Part shown: positions 35,425 through 43,934 of the stretch, piece after piece | Layout: the number at the start of each line of letters is the position of its first letter | How positions within the stretch are numbered: position 1 is the first letter of the stretch | Origin: DASPSR01 sp035498715 | GTDB lineage: Bacteria; Nitrospirota; UBA9217 | Assembly: GCA_035498715.1 (NCBI GenBank) | Contig: DATJZV010000068.1 | Coordinates: 62,001 to 126,000, forward strand | Direction of reading: 5' to 3' | Length of the DNA stretch: 64,000 bases | Notes under the pieces: generated by a model | Told to the model about the DNA's origin: nothing | Database searches by the model: none | The model's input: only the letters and a program-made list of their open reading frames with translations | Translations under genes and position numbers: made by a program

Positions 35425-36438
35425 ATGCTTAAGAAAAAGAATGCATATGTAGTTGCTGTTGCGGGCGCCACTGGTGTTGTCGGCAGGGAAATGATCGAAA
35501 TCCTTGCGGAACGGAAATTCCCGGTGAGCGAGCTCGTTCCGCTCGCATCGGAGCGTTCTGAGGGCGAGCGAATTCAATTCGAGGGCAAAAATTGGATTGT
35601 CAAGAGATTGGCGAAGGATTCATTCAAGGGAGTAGATATCGCTCTCTTCTCGGCTGGTGCCGAGCGCAGCCTCGAGTTCGCACCCGAGGCTGTGAAGTCC
35701 GGCGCTGTGGTTGTCGACAACTCGAGCGCCTTCCGCATGGACCCGAGCGTCCCGCTCGTGGTTCCCGAGGTTAACGCCCATGCTATTACGGCACGTGCAA
35801 GTATCATCGCGAACCCCAACTGTTCGACCATCGGCATGGTCGTGGCGCTCAAACCCATCCATGACGCGGTGAAGATCAAGCGTATCGTGCTCACCACCTT
35901 CCAATCCGTGTCCGGCACAGGTAAAGAGGCCATAGACGAACTCGCAGGGCAGACAGTAGCGCTCCTGAATTTCAGGGATGTTGAGAAGAAGGTCTATCCT
36001 CATCAGATTGCATTTAACTGTCTTCCGCATATCGGTTCCTTCCTCGACAACGGATACACCGAAGAAGAAATGAAGATGGTGAACGAGACGAAAAAAATAA
36101 TGGAAGATGATTCGATCCGCGTGACAGCGACAACGGTACGAGTGCCAGTGTTCCGCTGCCACTCCGAATCCGTGAACATCGAGACAGTGGAAAAGATTTC
36201 AGCCAACGAAGTGAGGGCGATTCTGTCGACGGCGCCAGGCGTTATCGTGTACGACGATCCGAAGAAGAACATCTATCCGCTGGCGATCGACGTGGCAGGC
36301 AAGGACGAGATCTATGTGGGCAGAATACGGGCAGATGAGTCTATCCCGAATGGAATCAATCTCTGGATCGTATCAGACAACATGCGTAAAGGTGCCGCAC
36401 TAAACGCGGTGCAGATCGCGGAGCATTTCATCAAATAA
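35425..36438 (+). CDS. asd: Aspartate-semialdehyde dehydrogenase, common bacterial type
   Basis: 337 residues. The Rossmann start is VAVAGATGVVGREM; the catalytic Cys lies in IANPNCSTIGMV, the substrate Arg/His in VPVFRCHSESV, and FQSVSGTGKEAIDEL is typical of the Gram-positive/deltaproteobacterial subclass. It catalyses the same reaction as the preceding gene. The two differ strongly in sequence, so this is not a recent duplication. A cytochrome gene starts 8 bases after its stop. Confidence 0.94.
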   Translation: MLKKKNAYVVAVAGATGVVGREMIEILAERKFPVSELVPLASERSEGERIQFEGKNWIVKRLAKDSFKGVDIALFSAGAERSLEFAPEAVKSGAVVVDNSSAFRMDPSVPLVVPEVNAHAITARASIIANPNCSTIGMVVALKPIHDAVKIKRIVLTTFQSVSGTGKEAIDELAGQTVALLNFRDVEKKVYPHQIAFNCLPHIGSFLDNGYTEEEMKMVNETKKIMEDDSIRVTATTVRVPVFRCHSESVNIETVEKISANEVRAILSTAPGVIVYDDPKKNIYPLAIDVAGKDEIYVGRIRADESIPNGINLWIVSDNMRKGAALNAVQIAEHFIK

Positions 36439-36445
36439 TATTCTC

Positions 36446-37282
36446 ATGTATAAACTATTTTCAAGGATATTCGACAAGCTGGAACGGGGTCTGAGCCCGA
36501 GAGACAAGATCGTTCTTGTTTCCCTTATGTTCATTATTTCGATCCTGGGTATCGTACTCGCTGTCCGGTATTACAATTATATCCAGAAGAATCCCGAGTT
36601 CTGCAACAGTTGTCATCTCATGGAGGAAGCGTATACGGCGTGGAAGCTGAGCGGGCACCGAAACATTGTGTGCCAGGAGTGCCACCAACTCGGCATGATC
36701 GAACAGAATAGACTGCTTGTCAAGTTTATTTTTACCACAGACCGGAAGACTCCCGAGCCCCATGGAAATGAGACGCCATGGAAAACATGCACGAAATGTC
36801 ATTGGGACGAAGCCGCCCAAGGATCGCTGGCCGTGAACAAGTCAACGGGACATGCTCGACACGTTTTTATGGAAAAGCTCACTTGCAAGGACTGTCACAG
36901 CCGCACGGTGCACTCCTTCAGGCCGGAAAAAGAAGCATGTCTCCGTTGTCACACTGACTGGAAAGTTCATGGGGTAGGCATGGAAAATATTTCCTGCCTT
37001 CGGTGCCATGCTTTCTCACCGAAGCAGTTGGAACCCTTTATCCCGGACCGAGAACGTTGTCTGACGTGTCATCGAAAATCAGCGAAGACGAGCTTTCCAG
37101 AAAAGGTTCCGATGGCACGGCTGAACTGCTACGAATGCCACAAGCCTCATGCCCGAATAAAGCCGACCGATGATGATTGCCTCCGCTGTCATACCCCGGA
37201 GGTGCTGGCACGTAAACCGGTCCATCGATCAGTTAAGCACTGCAAGACCTGCCACGTGCCTCATCGATGGACAGCCCGTTAA
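36446..37282 (+). CDS. Membrane-anchored ten-haem cytochrome c (NapC/NirT-like N-terminus)
   Basis: 278 residues with ten CxxCH motifs: CNSCH, CQECH, CTKCH, CKDCH, CLRCH, CLRCH, CLTCH, CYECH, CLRCH, CKTCH. One N-terminal membrane helix (about residues 22-42) without cleavage site places the haems in the periplasm. The first part FCNSCHLMEEAYTAWKLSGHRNIVCQECH resembles NapC/NrfH quinol dehydrogenases; the rest looks like tandem cytochrome c3-type modules. It probably carries electrons from the quinone pool to a periplasmic acceptor. No terminal reductase is nearby. It lies 8 bases after asd. Confidence 0.9.
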   Translation: MYKLFSRIFDKLERGLSPRDKIVLVSLMFIISILGIVLAVRYYNYIQKNPEFCNSCHLMEEAYTAWKLSGHRNIVCQECHQLGMIEQNRLLVKFIFTTDRKTPEPHGNETPWKTCTKCHWDEAAQGSLAVNKSTGHARHVFMEKLTCKDCHSRTVHSFRPEKEACLRCHTDWKVHGVGMENISCLRCHAFSPKQLEPFIPDRERCLTCHRKSAKTSFPEKVPMARLNCYECHKPHARIKPTDDDCLRCHTPEVLARKPVHRSVKHCKTCHVPHRWTAR

Positions 37283-37711
37283 CGTTGTAGTGTAAAGGTC
37301 TCAGGGGGCCAGTTATGTGAGCCTATAAATAGTTCATCCAGTTCGATATCATAAATCCTGCAAAGCGTCAAGCGCTTCACAATGTTCGGATTATTCTATG
37401 TGGGATTCCAGTCGTGAGAAATTGCCTTGGGTCATTTTCCCGCTACTGTTAACGCAAGTCTCTGAAAGCCGCAAAAATATTCGCTCATGCTTCATTCCTA
37501 CCTCTTAAGTTCCGGTTTTTCTGTAAGCATAATATCGGATAATATGTATCCCCTTTTTTTATAATTTAGACAAAAAATAACAAAAAATTTCTTGCCGAAG
37601 TGTAAAAAATGCAAATATTTGTGCTATAGTAATAATTGTAATTTTAGATTTTTTCTATTCCTAGGCTTAATCACGTATATGTGGTGCGACCTTATGAGCG
37701 GAGGAAAAACC
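37283..37711. other. Intergenic 430 bases, AT-rich toward its end
   Basis: No coding frame is supported. Toward the 3' end the DNA becomes very AT-rich (about 37500-37680). An extended -10 element TGCTATAGT (37622-37630) probably drives the small regulator. Directly repeated ATAATAT words occur near 37530-37545. Confidence 0.45.
37622..37630 (+). promoter_or_regulatory. Extended -10 promoter element
   Basis: TG-C-TATAGT, about 80 bases before the XRE gene start; no good -35 box, as is common for extended -10 promoters. Confidence 0.4.
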
Positions 37712-37900
37712 ATGTACAAAATTGAAATTCTTGAGAAAAAGCGTCTGGAAAAGGGATTAAGCTATACAGAAATTGCTGATAAATTAGGAATGCATAAAGT
37801 TACCGTATCACGGACGCTAAAAGGGATGACTACGAAGCCCAGGACCGTGAAGCTTTTGGCGGATTACCTCGGCGTGGAGATGGAGAGGATCGTCCAGTAG
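37712..37900 (+). CDS. Minimal XRE-type helix-turn-helix regulator
   Basis: 62 residues, almost entirely a Cro/C1-type HTH: LEKGLSYTEIADKLGMHKVTVSRTLKG followed by TVKLLADYLGVEMERIV. The start is ATG at 37712 with GGAGG seven bases upstream; an in-frame ATG at 37694 is possible. Such tiny repressors usually regulate themselves or adjacent genes. It stands alone between an AT-rich upstream region and its own strong terminator, so its targets are unknown. Confidence 0.85.
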   Translation: MYKIEILEKKRLEKGLSYTEIADKLGMHKVTVSRTLKGMTTKPRTVKLLADYLGVEMERIVQ

Positions 37901-37966
37901 CTGCTTCCTGACGCGCTGTTCCGTATAAAACATAATCAGGACAGTCTTATTTATTATTTCAATGAG

Positions 37967-38006
37967 AAGGGTAAGGCATGCGTGCGCCTTACCCTTTATT
38001 GTTTTT
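37967..38006 (+). terminator. Strong Rho-independent terminator
   Basis: AAGGGTAAGGC (37967-37977), 8-base loop, GCCTTACCCTT (37986-37996), then TATTGTTTTT. An 11-bp perfect stem after the XRE gene. Confidence 0.88.
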
Positions 38007-38082
38007 GAGATCAGCTCGAATTGTGGTAATATCCGTGTGCTTTTAAAATCACAGCACATCTTTGTAATATATCGGGGGTTGC

Positions 38083-38856
38083 ATGAAGGATTTTATTGCT
38101 GTAGCCAGGGATGCGGCGCTTCAGGCGGGCAGAATGCTGCGGGAAAACATCCATGGTTTACGCGAAATCACCTACAAGGGCGATATCAACCTGGTCACCG
38201 AGATGGATATGCGCTCTGAGCGCATGATCGTCGAAATGCTGCGTGTCGCTTTCCCAGACCATGGTGTCATTGCCGAGGAGGAAACGAAGCTAAGCAATGC
38301 CTCCGGCTATACATGGATCATCGACCCGCTTGACGGCACCACGAATTATGCACATGGATACCCCTGCTTTGCTGTGTCCATTGCGCTCAAACACGAGGAC
38401 GATGTTATCCTAGGCGTTGTATATGATCCGATGAGAGACGAGCTGTTCGCGGCGCAAAAGGGGCGGGGTGCTTATTTGAACGGGCAACCAATAAAGGTCT
38501 CGGAAGCGGACACACTCATAAAAAGCCTCCTTGCTACGGGATTTCCCTACGACCGCAAGGTGAGCGATAAGAACAACCTTTATTACTTTTACAATCTTCT
38601 CATGGCATCCCAGGAGATCCGCCGCGATGGATCAGCAGCGCTCAACCTCTGTTACGTTGCTAACGGGCGGCTTGACGGGTTCTGGGAGCTCAAACTCAAG
38701 CCCTGGGACGTGGCCGCCGGAAGCTTGATCGTTAACGAGGCAGGGGGCGTGGTATCGGATCTGTCGGGAAAGAGATTCGACATGCATACCGAAGAAATCC
38801 TTGTAAGCAACGGCAGGATCCACCGGCAGATGATCGAGGTTTTGCAGAAGTCGTAG
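38083..38856 (+). CDS. suhB: Inositol monophosphatase family protein
   Basis: 257 residues. The Mg-binding motifs are AEEETK, DPLDGTTNYAHGYPCFAVSIAL and, near the end, KPWDVAAGSLIVNEAGG. The family dephosphorylates myo-inositol phosphate and related sugar phosphates, and in some bacteria acts in rRNA antitermination (SuhB). The ATG is preceded by GGGGGTTGC. The following DUF362 gene is 103 bases away. Confidence 0.93.
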   Translation: MKDFIAVARDAALQAGRMLRENIHGLREITYKGDINLVTEMDMRSERMIVEMLRVAFPDHGVIAEEETKLSNASGYTWIIDPLDGTTNYAHGYPCFAVSIALKHEDDVILGVVYDPMRDELFAAQKGRGAYLNGQPIKVSEADTLIKSLLATGFPYDRKVSDKNNLYYFYNLLMASQEIRRDGSAALNLCYVANGRLDGFWELKLKPWDVAAGSLIVNEAGGVVSDLSGKRFDMHTEEILVSNGRIHRQMIEVLQKS

Positions 38857-38959
38857 GAGCGTATGGCTTTATGTCCGTAAAGAAGATAGAGAGGTACGGC
38901 GCCCTCTATGGTTGCTCGAAAGCTGGTTGCTGAATTTTTGGTAAAAGCCCTGCCGAAGT

Positions 38960-40093
38960 ATGAGAAAAAAAATACAATCCGATGTTTCCATAGTGCGGTG
39001 TGGCGGTTATGACAGTGGCCAGCCCCTTGACGCGGTACGCCAAGCCGTTGATCTGCTCGGCGGAATGCAAACGTTTGTGAAGCCGGGCAACCGGGTGCTC
39101 ATCAAGCCGAACCTTCTCAAGGCAAGTCCTCCGGCTGATGCCGTGACCACACACCCCGAGATAATACGTGCGACAATACGGCTTGTGCGCGAGGCCGGTG
39201 CCGAGGTGCTTGTCGGCGACAGTCCGGGATTCGGCGAACTGCGCCGTGTATGCGAGAGATCCGGGGTCATGAACGTGATTGAGGAGGAAGGCGCCATTCT
39301 TGCAGAACTCGATGAGGCGGTGCAGGTGAAGAACCACGGGCGGTTCCACCGGTTCGATATCGCTCGCGCTGTTCATGAGGCAGATGTTGTCATAAATCTC
39401 CCGAAGTTCAAGACGCACGGCATGATGACGCTCACCGGTGCCGTGAAGAACCTATTCGGGTGCATTCCCGGAAAGAGAAAAATCCAATGGCATCTTAACG
39501 CTGGAGTGAACCGAGATGCCTTTGCACGAATGCTCGTTGAGCTGTGCTCGCTTATAGGGCCGTGCCTGACCATCATTGACGCGGTCGTGGGAATGGAGGG
39601 GAACGGGCCCGGGAGCGGCGATCCGAGGGAGATAGGGCTGGTGCTTGCCGGACTGGACCCGGTGGCATTGGATGTGGTGTCAGGAAAGATCATTGGGGTC
39701 GATCCATCACTTCTCTATATCGTGAGGGCCGCCATAGATGCAGGGGTGGGAGAGACGCGGCTCGACAGGATCCATATCCACGGAGAAGCGCTGGCCGATG
39801 TTGCAGTCACAGGATACCGCCTCCCACCCCAGGAACATCTCGAATGGCATCTGCCTGAGTGGGTAAGGAAGGCGCTTAAGGACGCCCTTACCACAAGGCC
39901 AGTGATCAATCACACCCTCTGCGTTCGATGCGGCATTTGCCAGGGCCACTGCCCACAGGGTGCCATCAACGATGCCGGGAGGAGGCTTGAGATCCGGTAC
40001 CGCGATTGCATTCGGTGTTTCTGCTGCCAGGAGTTCTGTCCACGGGGCGCAATTTCTGTCGGACGGGGATGGGCACTTAAGATGGCGAAATAA
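38960..40093 (+). CDS. DUF362 domain protein with C-terminal 2[4Fe-4S] ferredoxin module
   Basis: 377 residues. The DUF362 domain (about residues 1-290) carries VLIKPNLLKASPPADAVTTHPE, INLPKFKTHGMMTLTGAVKNLFG and a DAVVGMEGNGPGSGDPRE segment. The C-terminal 60 residues hold eight Cys in CVRCGICQGHC and CIRCFCCQEFC, a typical bacterial ferredoxin fold with two [4Fe-4S] clusters. The DUF362 family is abundant in anaerobes and its reaction is not established. No ribosome binding site is obvious. It is convergent with the next gene. Confidence 0.9.
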   Translation: MRKKIQSDVSIVRCGGYDSGQPLDAVRQAVDLLGGMQTFVKPGNRVLIKPNLLKASPPADAVTTHPEIIRATIRLVREAGAEVLVGDSPGFGELRRVCERSGVMNVIEEEGAILAELDEAVQVKNHGRFHRFDIARAVHEADVVINLPKFKTHGMMTLTGAVKNLFGCIPGKRKIQWHLNAGVNRDAFARMLVELCSLIGPCLTIIDAVVGMEGNGPGSGDPREIGLVLAGLDPVALDVVSGKIIGVDPSLLYIVRAAIDAGVGETRLDRIHIHGEALADVAVTGYRLPPQEHLEWHLPEWVRKALKDALTTRPVINHTLCVRCGICQGHCPQGAINDAGRRLEIRYRDCIRCFCCQEFCPRGAISVGRGWALKMAK

Positions 40094-40141
40094 CGCATTT
40101 TCAACAATGGCAGGCAGGATATCAACGCTAACGGCTATGCG

Positions 40142-41038
40142 TCAGTCCTGTTCACGAGAAGTGCTCTCCCCCTCCTGCACATCAATTGTATACCTTGTTA
40201 CTTCAGCATCAAGAGCCTCCATTTCCTTTTCATCGATCTCGTAGATTTGTTCTCCGCCAGCTTTTTCCGGCTGTTGTCCTCGTTCCCAGAGTTCCCGATG
40301 GACAAAGGGCTTAATTGTCACGGGTAACGACGGGTCTGCATAGAGCTCGCGCAGGTCCATAATTTTCATGCTCCGGAGGAACCGGACAGACAGGGACACG
40401 GGAGTGTGGTCATTTCTCGCGAGGGAGAACCGTATAAGAGAGCGGCTGGACCAATTCGGATGCGTGGCTATCGCTTGGATGGTTTTAGCAACGGTACCTG
40501 CACGGCTGATGACCTTGTAGAGGTGCCCCTCCACGAGGTGAGGATTATTGAGGCAGAGCTGCACCACGTCGGGGTTACTGTCCTGCAGCAATTTAAGCAG
40601 GACGTTTCCCGCAGCCTTCTTCGCAAGGGTTTTTTTGTTCCCCAGGGGCAAGGTGGGGATCCGTTCGATAATCATCGTTTCGACCTTGTGTCTGAAGGCG
40701 AGCGGAATGAAATGACAGCGTGCTATTTCCTCCAGGTCGAAGAGGCGGAGGTAACGCGCGATCGAGAGTGAGATTGAGAGCGGGGATTTGGGATTCCGGG
40801 CGAGCGCGAGACGCACGGGATAGCTCTCGGCCCAGCGCTTATCCTTGGCAATAGTTTCCAGGATATTGGCCGGGATGTTCTTTCTGCTCGCGATTATCAA
40901 AACCTCATCCTCGGTTAAATGCCTGTTCCCAAGCAATGCCCTGATGACCTTGGTGGACGGATCATGGACATATTGCGCAATCTCTTCCCTATCCGCAATC
41001 ATCGCGAGTTCGATTCTTTTCTCCTCTGTCTCCATCAT
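40142..41038 (-). CDS. Helical-repeat protein (LRV/HEAT-like), unassigned
   Basis: 298 residues from ATG at 41038. It reads as repeated alpha-helical units such as STKVIRALLGNRHLTEDEV, IPANILETIAKDKRWAES, YPVRLALARNPKSPLSIS and NPDVVQLCLNNPHLVE, reminiscent of leucine-rich-variant or DUF2336-like repeats. No catalytic motif, signal peptide or membrane segment is visible, so a cytoplasmic scaffold is likely. The acidic C-terminus (EIDEKEMEALDAEVTRY) departs from the repeats. The promoter ends 6 bases before the ATG and there is no ribosome binding site. A longer form from 41080 would overlap that promoter and is rejected. Confidence 0.75.
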   Translation of the reverse strand: MMETEEKRIELAMIADREEIAQYVHDPSTKVIRALLGNRHLTEDEVLIIASRKNIPANILETIAKDKRWAESYPVRLALARNPKSPLSISLSIARYLRLFDLEEIARCHFIPLAFRHKVETMIIERIPTLPLGNKKTLAKKAAGNVLLKLLQDSNPDVVQLCLNNPHLVEGHLYKVISRAGTVAKTIQAIATHPNWSSRSLIRFSLARNDHTPVSLSVRFLRSMKIMDLRELYADPSLPVTIKPFVHRELWERGQQPEKAGGEQIYEIDEKEMEALDAEVTRYTIDVQEGESTSREQD

Positions 41039-41044
41039 GTGAAC

Positions 41045-41073
41045 ATTATACGATTTTTCAAACCTATTGACAA
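41045..41073 (-). promoter_or_regulatory. Consensus promoter abutting the start codon
   Basis: On the minus strand TTGTCA (41073-41068), 17-base spacer, perfect TATAAT (41050-41045), then 6 bases to ATG at 41038. This predicts a leaderless mRNA for the helical-repeat gene. Confidence 0.7.
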
Positions 41074-41180
41074 ATCCCAAAGTTTTATGTATTTTGTTAG
41101 CTCAACAGCATGAATTTTTAACGGTTTTCGGTTCTCCCGGGATATCTCGCTAGATGTTTCTGTTATTCTTCGAGGTTGAA

Positions 41181-41717
41181 ATGGAACGAACGCTTCTCCT
41201 CAATGCAACATTTGAGCCGTTAAAGATCATCTCGTGGCAGAGGGCGATCACCCTCCTCACCCAGGGCAAGGTTGAAGTGATCGACTTCTACGACCGAGAC
41301 ATCCGGGGTGTGTCCATTACTTTCAAACTCCCCTCTATCCTCCGTCTTCTCAAACTCGTCAAGGTGAGGCGTGCCAGCAGGGAAGTCCGTTTCTCGCGGG
41401 CCAACATCTACCAACGCGACAAATACACCTGCCAGTACTGCGGCAACAAGCATCCAGCCGAGGACCTCACCTTTGACCACGTGATCCCTCAGGTGCAGGG
41501 CGGAGAAACAACGTGGGAGAACATCGTCACGGCATGTCTTATCTGCAATAATAAGAAAGGCGGCAGGACGCCGCGTGAAGCAGGCATGAGGCTGATCAGG
41601 ACTCCGGCAAAGCCAAAGTGGATGCCGGTGCTCACGCTGACATTCGGAATCAAGAACGCTCCTTTGAGCTGGCGGGACTACCTCTACTGGAATATCGAAC
41701 TGAACAAAGACGGTTAA
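41181..41717 (+). CDS. HNH endonuclease family protein
   Basis: 178 residues from ATG at 41181 with GAGG at 41172-41175; an upstream start at 41154 lacks one. The HNH/zinc core is CQYCGNKHPAEDLTFDHVIP, with the second zinc pair in CLICNNKKGGRTPREAGM. The N-terminal part (LLLNATFEPLKIISWQRAITLL) is characteristic of a chromosomal HNH family found in many bacteria as a single housekeeping-like gene, not linked to a mobile element here. The target DNA is unknown. Confidence 0.9.
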   Translation: MERTLLLNATFEPLKIISWQRAITLLTQGKVEVIDFYDRDIRGVSITFKLPSILRLLKLVKVRRASREVRFSRANIYQRDKYTCQYCGNKHPAEDLTFDHVIPQVQGGETTWENIVTACLICNNKKGGRTPREAGMRLIRTPAKPKWMPVLTLTFGIKNAPLSWRDYLYWNIELNKDG

Positions 41718-41827
41718 CACAGATGCCGCAACAATCGGATACTGTTCGTTTCTCCACGCTCTGCAGTTTCCCTTGACGTATTATGCCCAGTATTTGTGAT
41801 TTGTATCACATGTCTTCCGATTTTTCC

Positions 41828-41856
41828 TTGTCAATGGTAGCATTTGATGCTATATT
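41828..41856 (+). promoter_or_regulatory. Promoter of the secreted barrel-like protein
   Basis: TTGTCA (41828-41833), 17-base spacer, TATATT (41851-41856), 42 bases before the ATG at 41899. Confidence 0.65.
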
Positions 41857-41898
41857 CCGTATCGTCATGCGAATATCTCACGACAAGGAGGGATAAGG

Positions 41899-42537
41899 AT
41901 GAAAATGCGGATGAAGAACGTCATCATACTGTTTATCTGTGCCCTGCTAACGTTGTACGCTGGCCGAGCGGAGGCATTTATTCATTATACGCAAAATACA
42001 TTCACCACCGGAGAAAGTCTTGATCCGGGCCTGACGCAGATGGGTGTTTTCTTTACGTGGGGAGAAGATTACAAGAGCTTCTATCCAGGGATACGGTACG
42101 GGCTTGGATCACTTTTTGAGATTGGGGCGAGATTCGGGGCGACGTCAGCTGATTTCGGCTCTGAAGACAAGCTCGGCGGACTCTTGGGCGCCGACCTCAA
42201 GTATCAGGTTATCAAGCAGACCGAGGACATTCCCGTCGATATGGCGTTAGACCTGGGGTTGGACAATACGATCATAAACGAAAAGAACGCAACGGAAGTG
42301 ACGTTCTCGACCATTTTCAGCAGAGGGTTCCCACTCACGGACCATGGATACAAGTTAGTCCCCTATGGAGGACTAGAGATGACGGCCCTCTATGGTTCCT
42401 TGACCACTGAGAATAAAACATCTTTATACGCTTTCGCCGGTTTAGAATGGAGAGTCAGTCAGAAAGTCGTGTTCCTCATGGAAATCAAGAGCGGCAGTAG
42501 TACGGAAGGTGGATTCGGGATCAAATTTGAGTATTAG
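41899..42537 (+). CDS. Secreted, probably outer-membrane beta-barrel protein
   Basis: 212 residues. A signal peptide (NVIILFICALLTLYAGRAEA) is followed by alternating amphipathic strands rich in Gly and aromatics: RYGLGSLFEIGARFGATSADF, LVPYGGLEMTALYG, and a C-terminal EGGFGIKFEY ending in Tyr, the usual barrel signature. The size suits an 8- to 12-stranded OmpA/OmpW-like barrel; the exact family is not recognised. The ribosome binding site AAGGAGGGATAAGG is strong. It has its own promoter. Confidence 0.75.
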   Translation: MKMRMKNVIILFICALLTLYAGRAEAFIHYTQNTFTTGESLDPGLTQMGVFFTWGEDYKSFYPGIRYGLGSLFEIGARFGATSADFGSEDKLGGLLGADLKYQVIKQTEDIPVDMALDLGLDNTIINEKNATEVTFSTIFSRGFPLTDHGYKLVPYGGLEMTALYGSLTTENKTSLYAFAGLEWRVSQKVVFLMEIKSGSSTEGGFGIKFEY

Positions 42538-42592
42538 GCCTTCTCCTGCGCAGCAGCATCTCATAAGCGTCGCAATTCAATAGGGCCGCAAC

Positions 42593-43111
42593 ATGACAAT
42601 ATCGGATAACAGGATCGGGAGTATGGCATCGTTTCCGCTTTCAGGTAAAATTCAGGCTATTCCGTTGCCGGTGATCCTGGAAAGCCTGCAAAAGGAAAAA
42701 GCCACGGGAACACTGACCGTCAGTTGCAGAGGTGTTGACAGGTGCGTTCACGTCAAGGACGGCCAGATCATCTTTGCCACATCGAGCGATGTCCATGACC
42801 GTCTCGGCGAAACACTTGTTAAAGAGGGCATGATTTCAAGGGAAAAGCTGGAGACTGCGCTCAAGCTGTACAGCAAGAACGTAGGCTTCAAAAAGCTCGG
42901 TGCGATTTTGGTAGAGAATGGCTTTATTTCCCCGAAGGATCTCTTTAGTGGGTTGAAAGCCCAAGTGAAGGATATTATCTACAATATCTTCCTGTGGGAT
43001 GATGCCGAGTACCGTTTTGAAGGAAGGTTGCCTGCCGATATCATCAAACTCCAGATAAACCTGCAGGAGCTTCTCATGGAAATCATTCACCGAATGAAGC
43101 GGCAGACATAG
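42593..43111 (+). CDS. DUF4388 domain protein
   Basis: 172 residues. It begins with the DUF4388/PatA-N pattern: FPLSGKIQAIPLPVILESLQKEKATGTLTV, then a hairpin GVDRCVHVKDGQIIFATSS, and continues with helices such as RLGETLVKEGMISREKLETAL, which also resemble MshEN-like regulatory repeats. DUF4388 occurs in response regulators and gliding/motility proteins. No receiver or output domain is fused, so a partner protein is expected. It follows the barrel gene by 55 bases. Confidence 0.85.
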   Translation: MTISDNRIGSMASFPLSGKIQAIPLPVILESLQKEKATGTLTVSCRGVDRCVHVKDGQIIFATSSDVHDRLGETLVKEGMISREKLETALKLYSKNVGFKKLGAILVENGFISPKDLFSGLKAQVKDIIYNIFLWDDAEYRFEGRLPADIIKLQINLQELLMEIIHRMKRQT

Positions 43112-43253
43112 AAAGAGTCCCCATTCTTCAGCCGTTTCCTCCAGTAAACAACAGGAGGGTCCCCCTGCAATATCGCTGCGGTCGCCACTTTTCTATTGTC
43201 TTTCTGTTCATTACAGGTATAATTTTTTCAACCATGCATGAAACGGAGTTTAT

Positions 43254-43823
43254 GTGAAAGTCCTGGAAAACAGCTCTTTCCCGCACATGGCCGAACGGGT
43301 CAGTGCCCTCTATAATGAAGTAGAAGACGCCCTGCTTCTCGCCATGCTCGGTCAGGAGTATATCGTCCGCCATGGAGGGATTTTTCTCCGCGGCCAAAAG
43401 GCTCCCGATGGACACGCATCGGTGATCCTCGATTACCTTTTCTCAGGCGGGACAGCGCTGACCATGACTCCCTGGCGCTCCATCGGTGAGTTTTCGGACA
43501 GGCCGTTGCCGGATTTCAGGAAAAAAGTTGAGTTGCCGATCACACAATATGCGGCTGAGGTCGTTACCCGCGCGAACTCCCTCCTGCCGATGTTCGACGC
43601 TAAGTCAGTGCCGAGCCTTGTCGGCAGCGATATTGCGATCATGGTGAGGGCCCTCCCAAAGGTCTACCTCCGCCTCGAGCTGTCACAGGAGAGCCAGGAT
43701 TTTCCGGCAGAAGCATGGATACTGTTTTCGAAAAACGCAAACGATTTCTTGAGCGTGGCGAGCCTCCAGACGATGGCGGAGATCTTCAAAGACAGGCTTT
43801 TAAGCCTGCTCAGGATCTACTAA
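43254..43823 (+). CDS. DUF3786 domain protein
   Basis: 189 residues. It matches the DUF3786 pattern: an N-terminal helix, HGGIFLRGQKAPDGHASVILDYLFSGG truncated here to its core GHASVILDYLFSGG, then AEAWILFSKNANDFLSVASLQTMAEIF at the end. DUF3786 is frequent in anaerobes and its role is unknown. The start is GTG at 43254 with GGAG upstream. It lies alone between DUF4388 and pyrF. Confidence 0.78.
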   Translation: MKVLENSSFPHMAERVSALYNEVEDALLLAMLGQEYIVRHGGIFLRGQKAPDGHASVILDYLFSGGTALTMTPWRSIGEFSDRPLPDFRKKVELPITQYAAEVVTRANSLLPMFDAKSVPSLVGSDIAIMVRALPKVYLRLELSQESQDFPAEAWILFSKNANDFLSVASLQTMAEIFKDRLLSLLRIY

Positions 43824-43934
43824 TACAGAAGAAACCGGAGGACAGAAGACAGAAAACAGAAGACGGAAATCAAAATTCATAATGCTCCTCTCTCCATCTG
43901 CTGACAGCTATCTTCTCCTCTGGTGCGTTATCTC

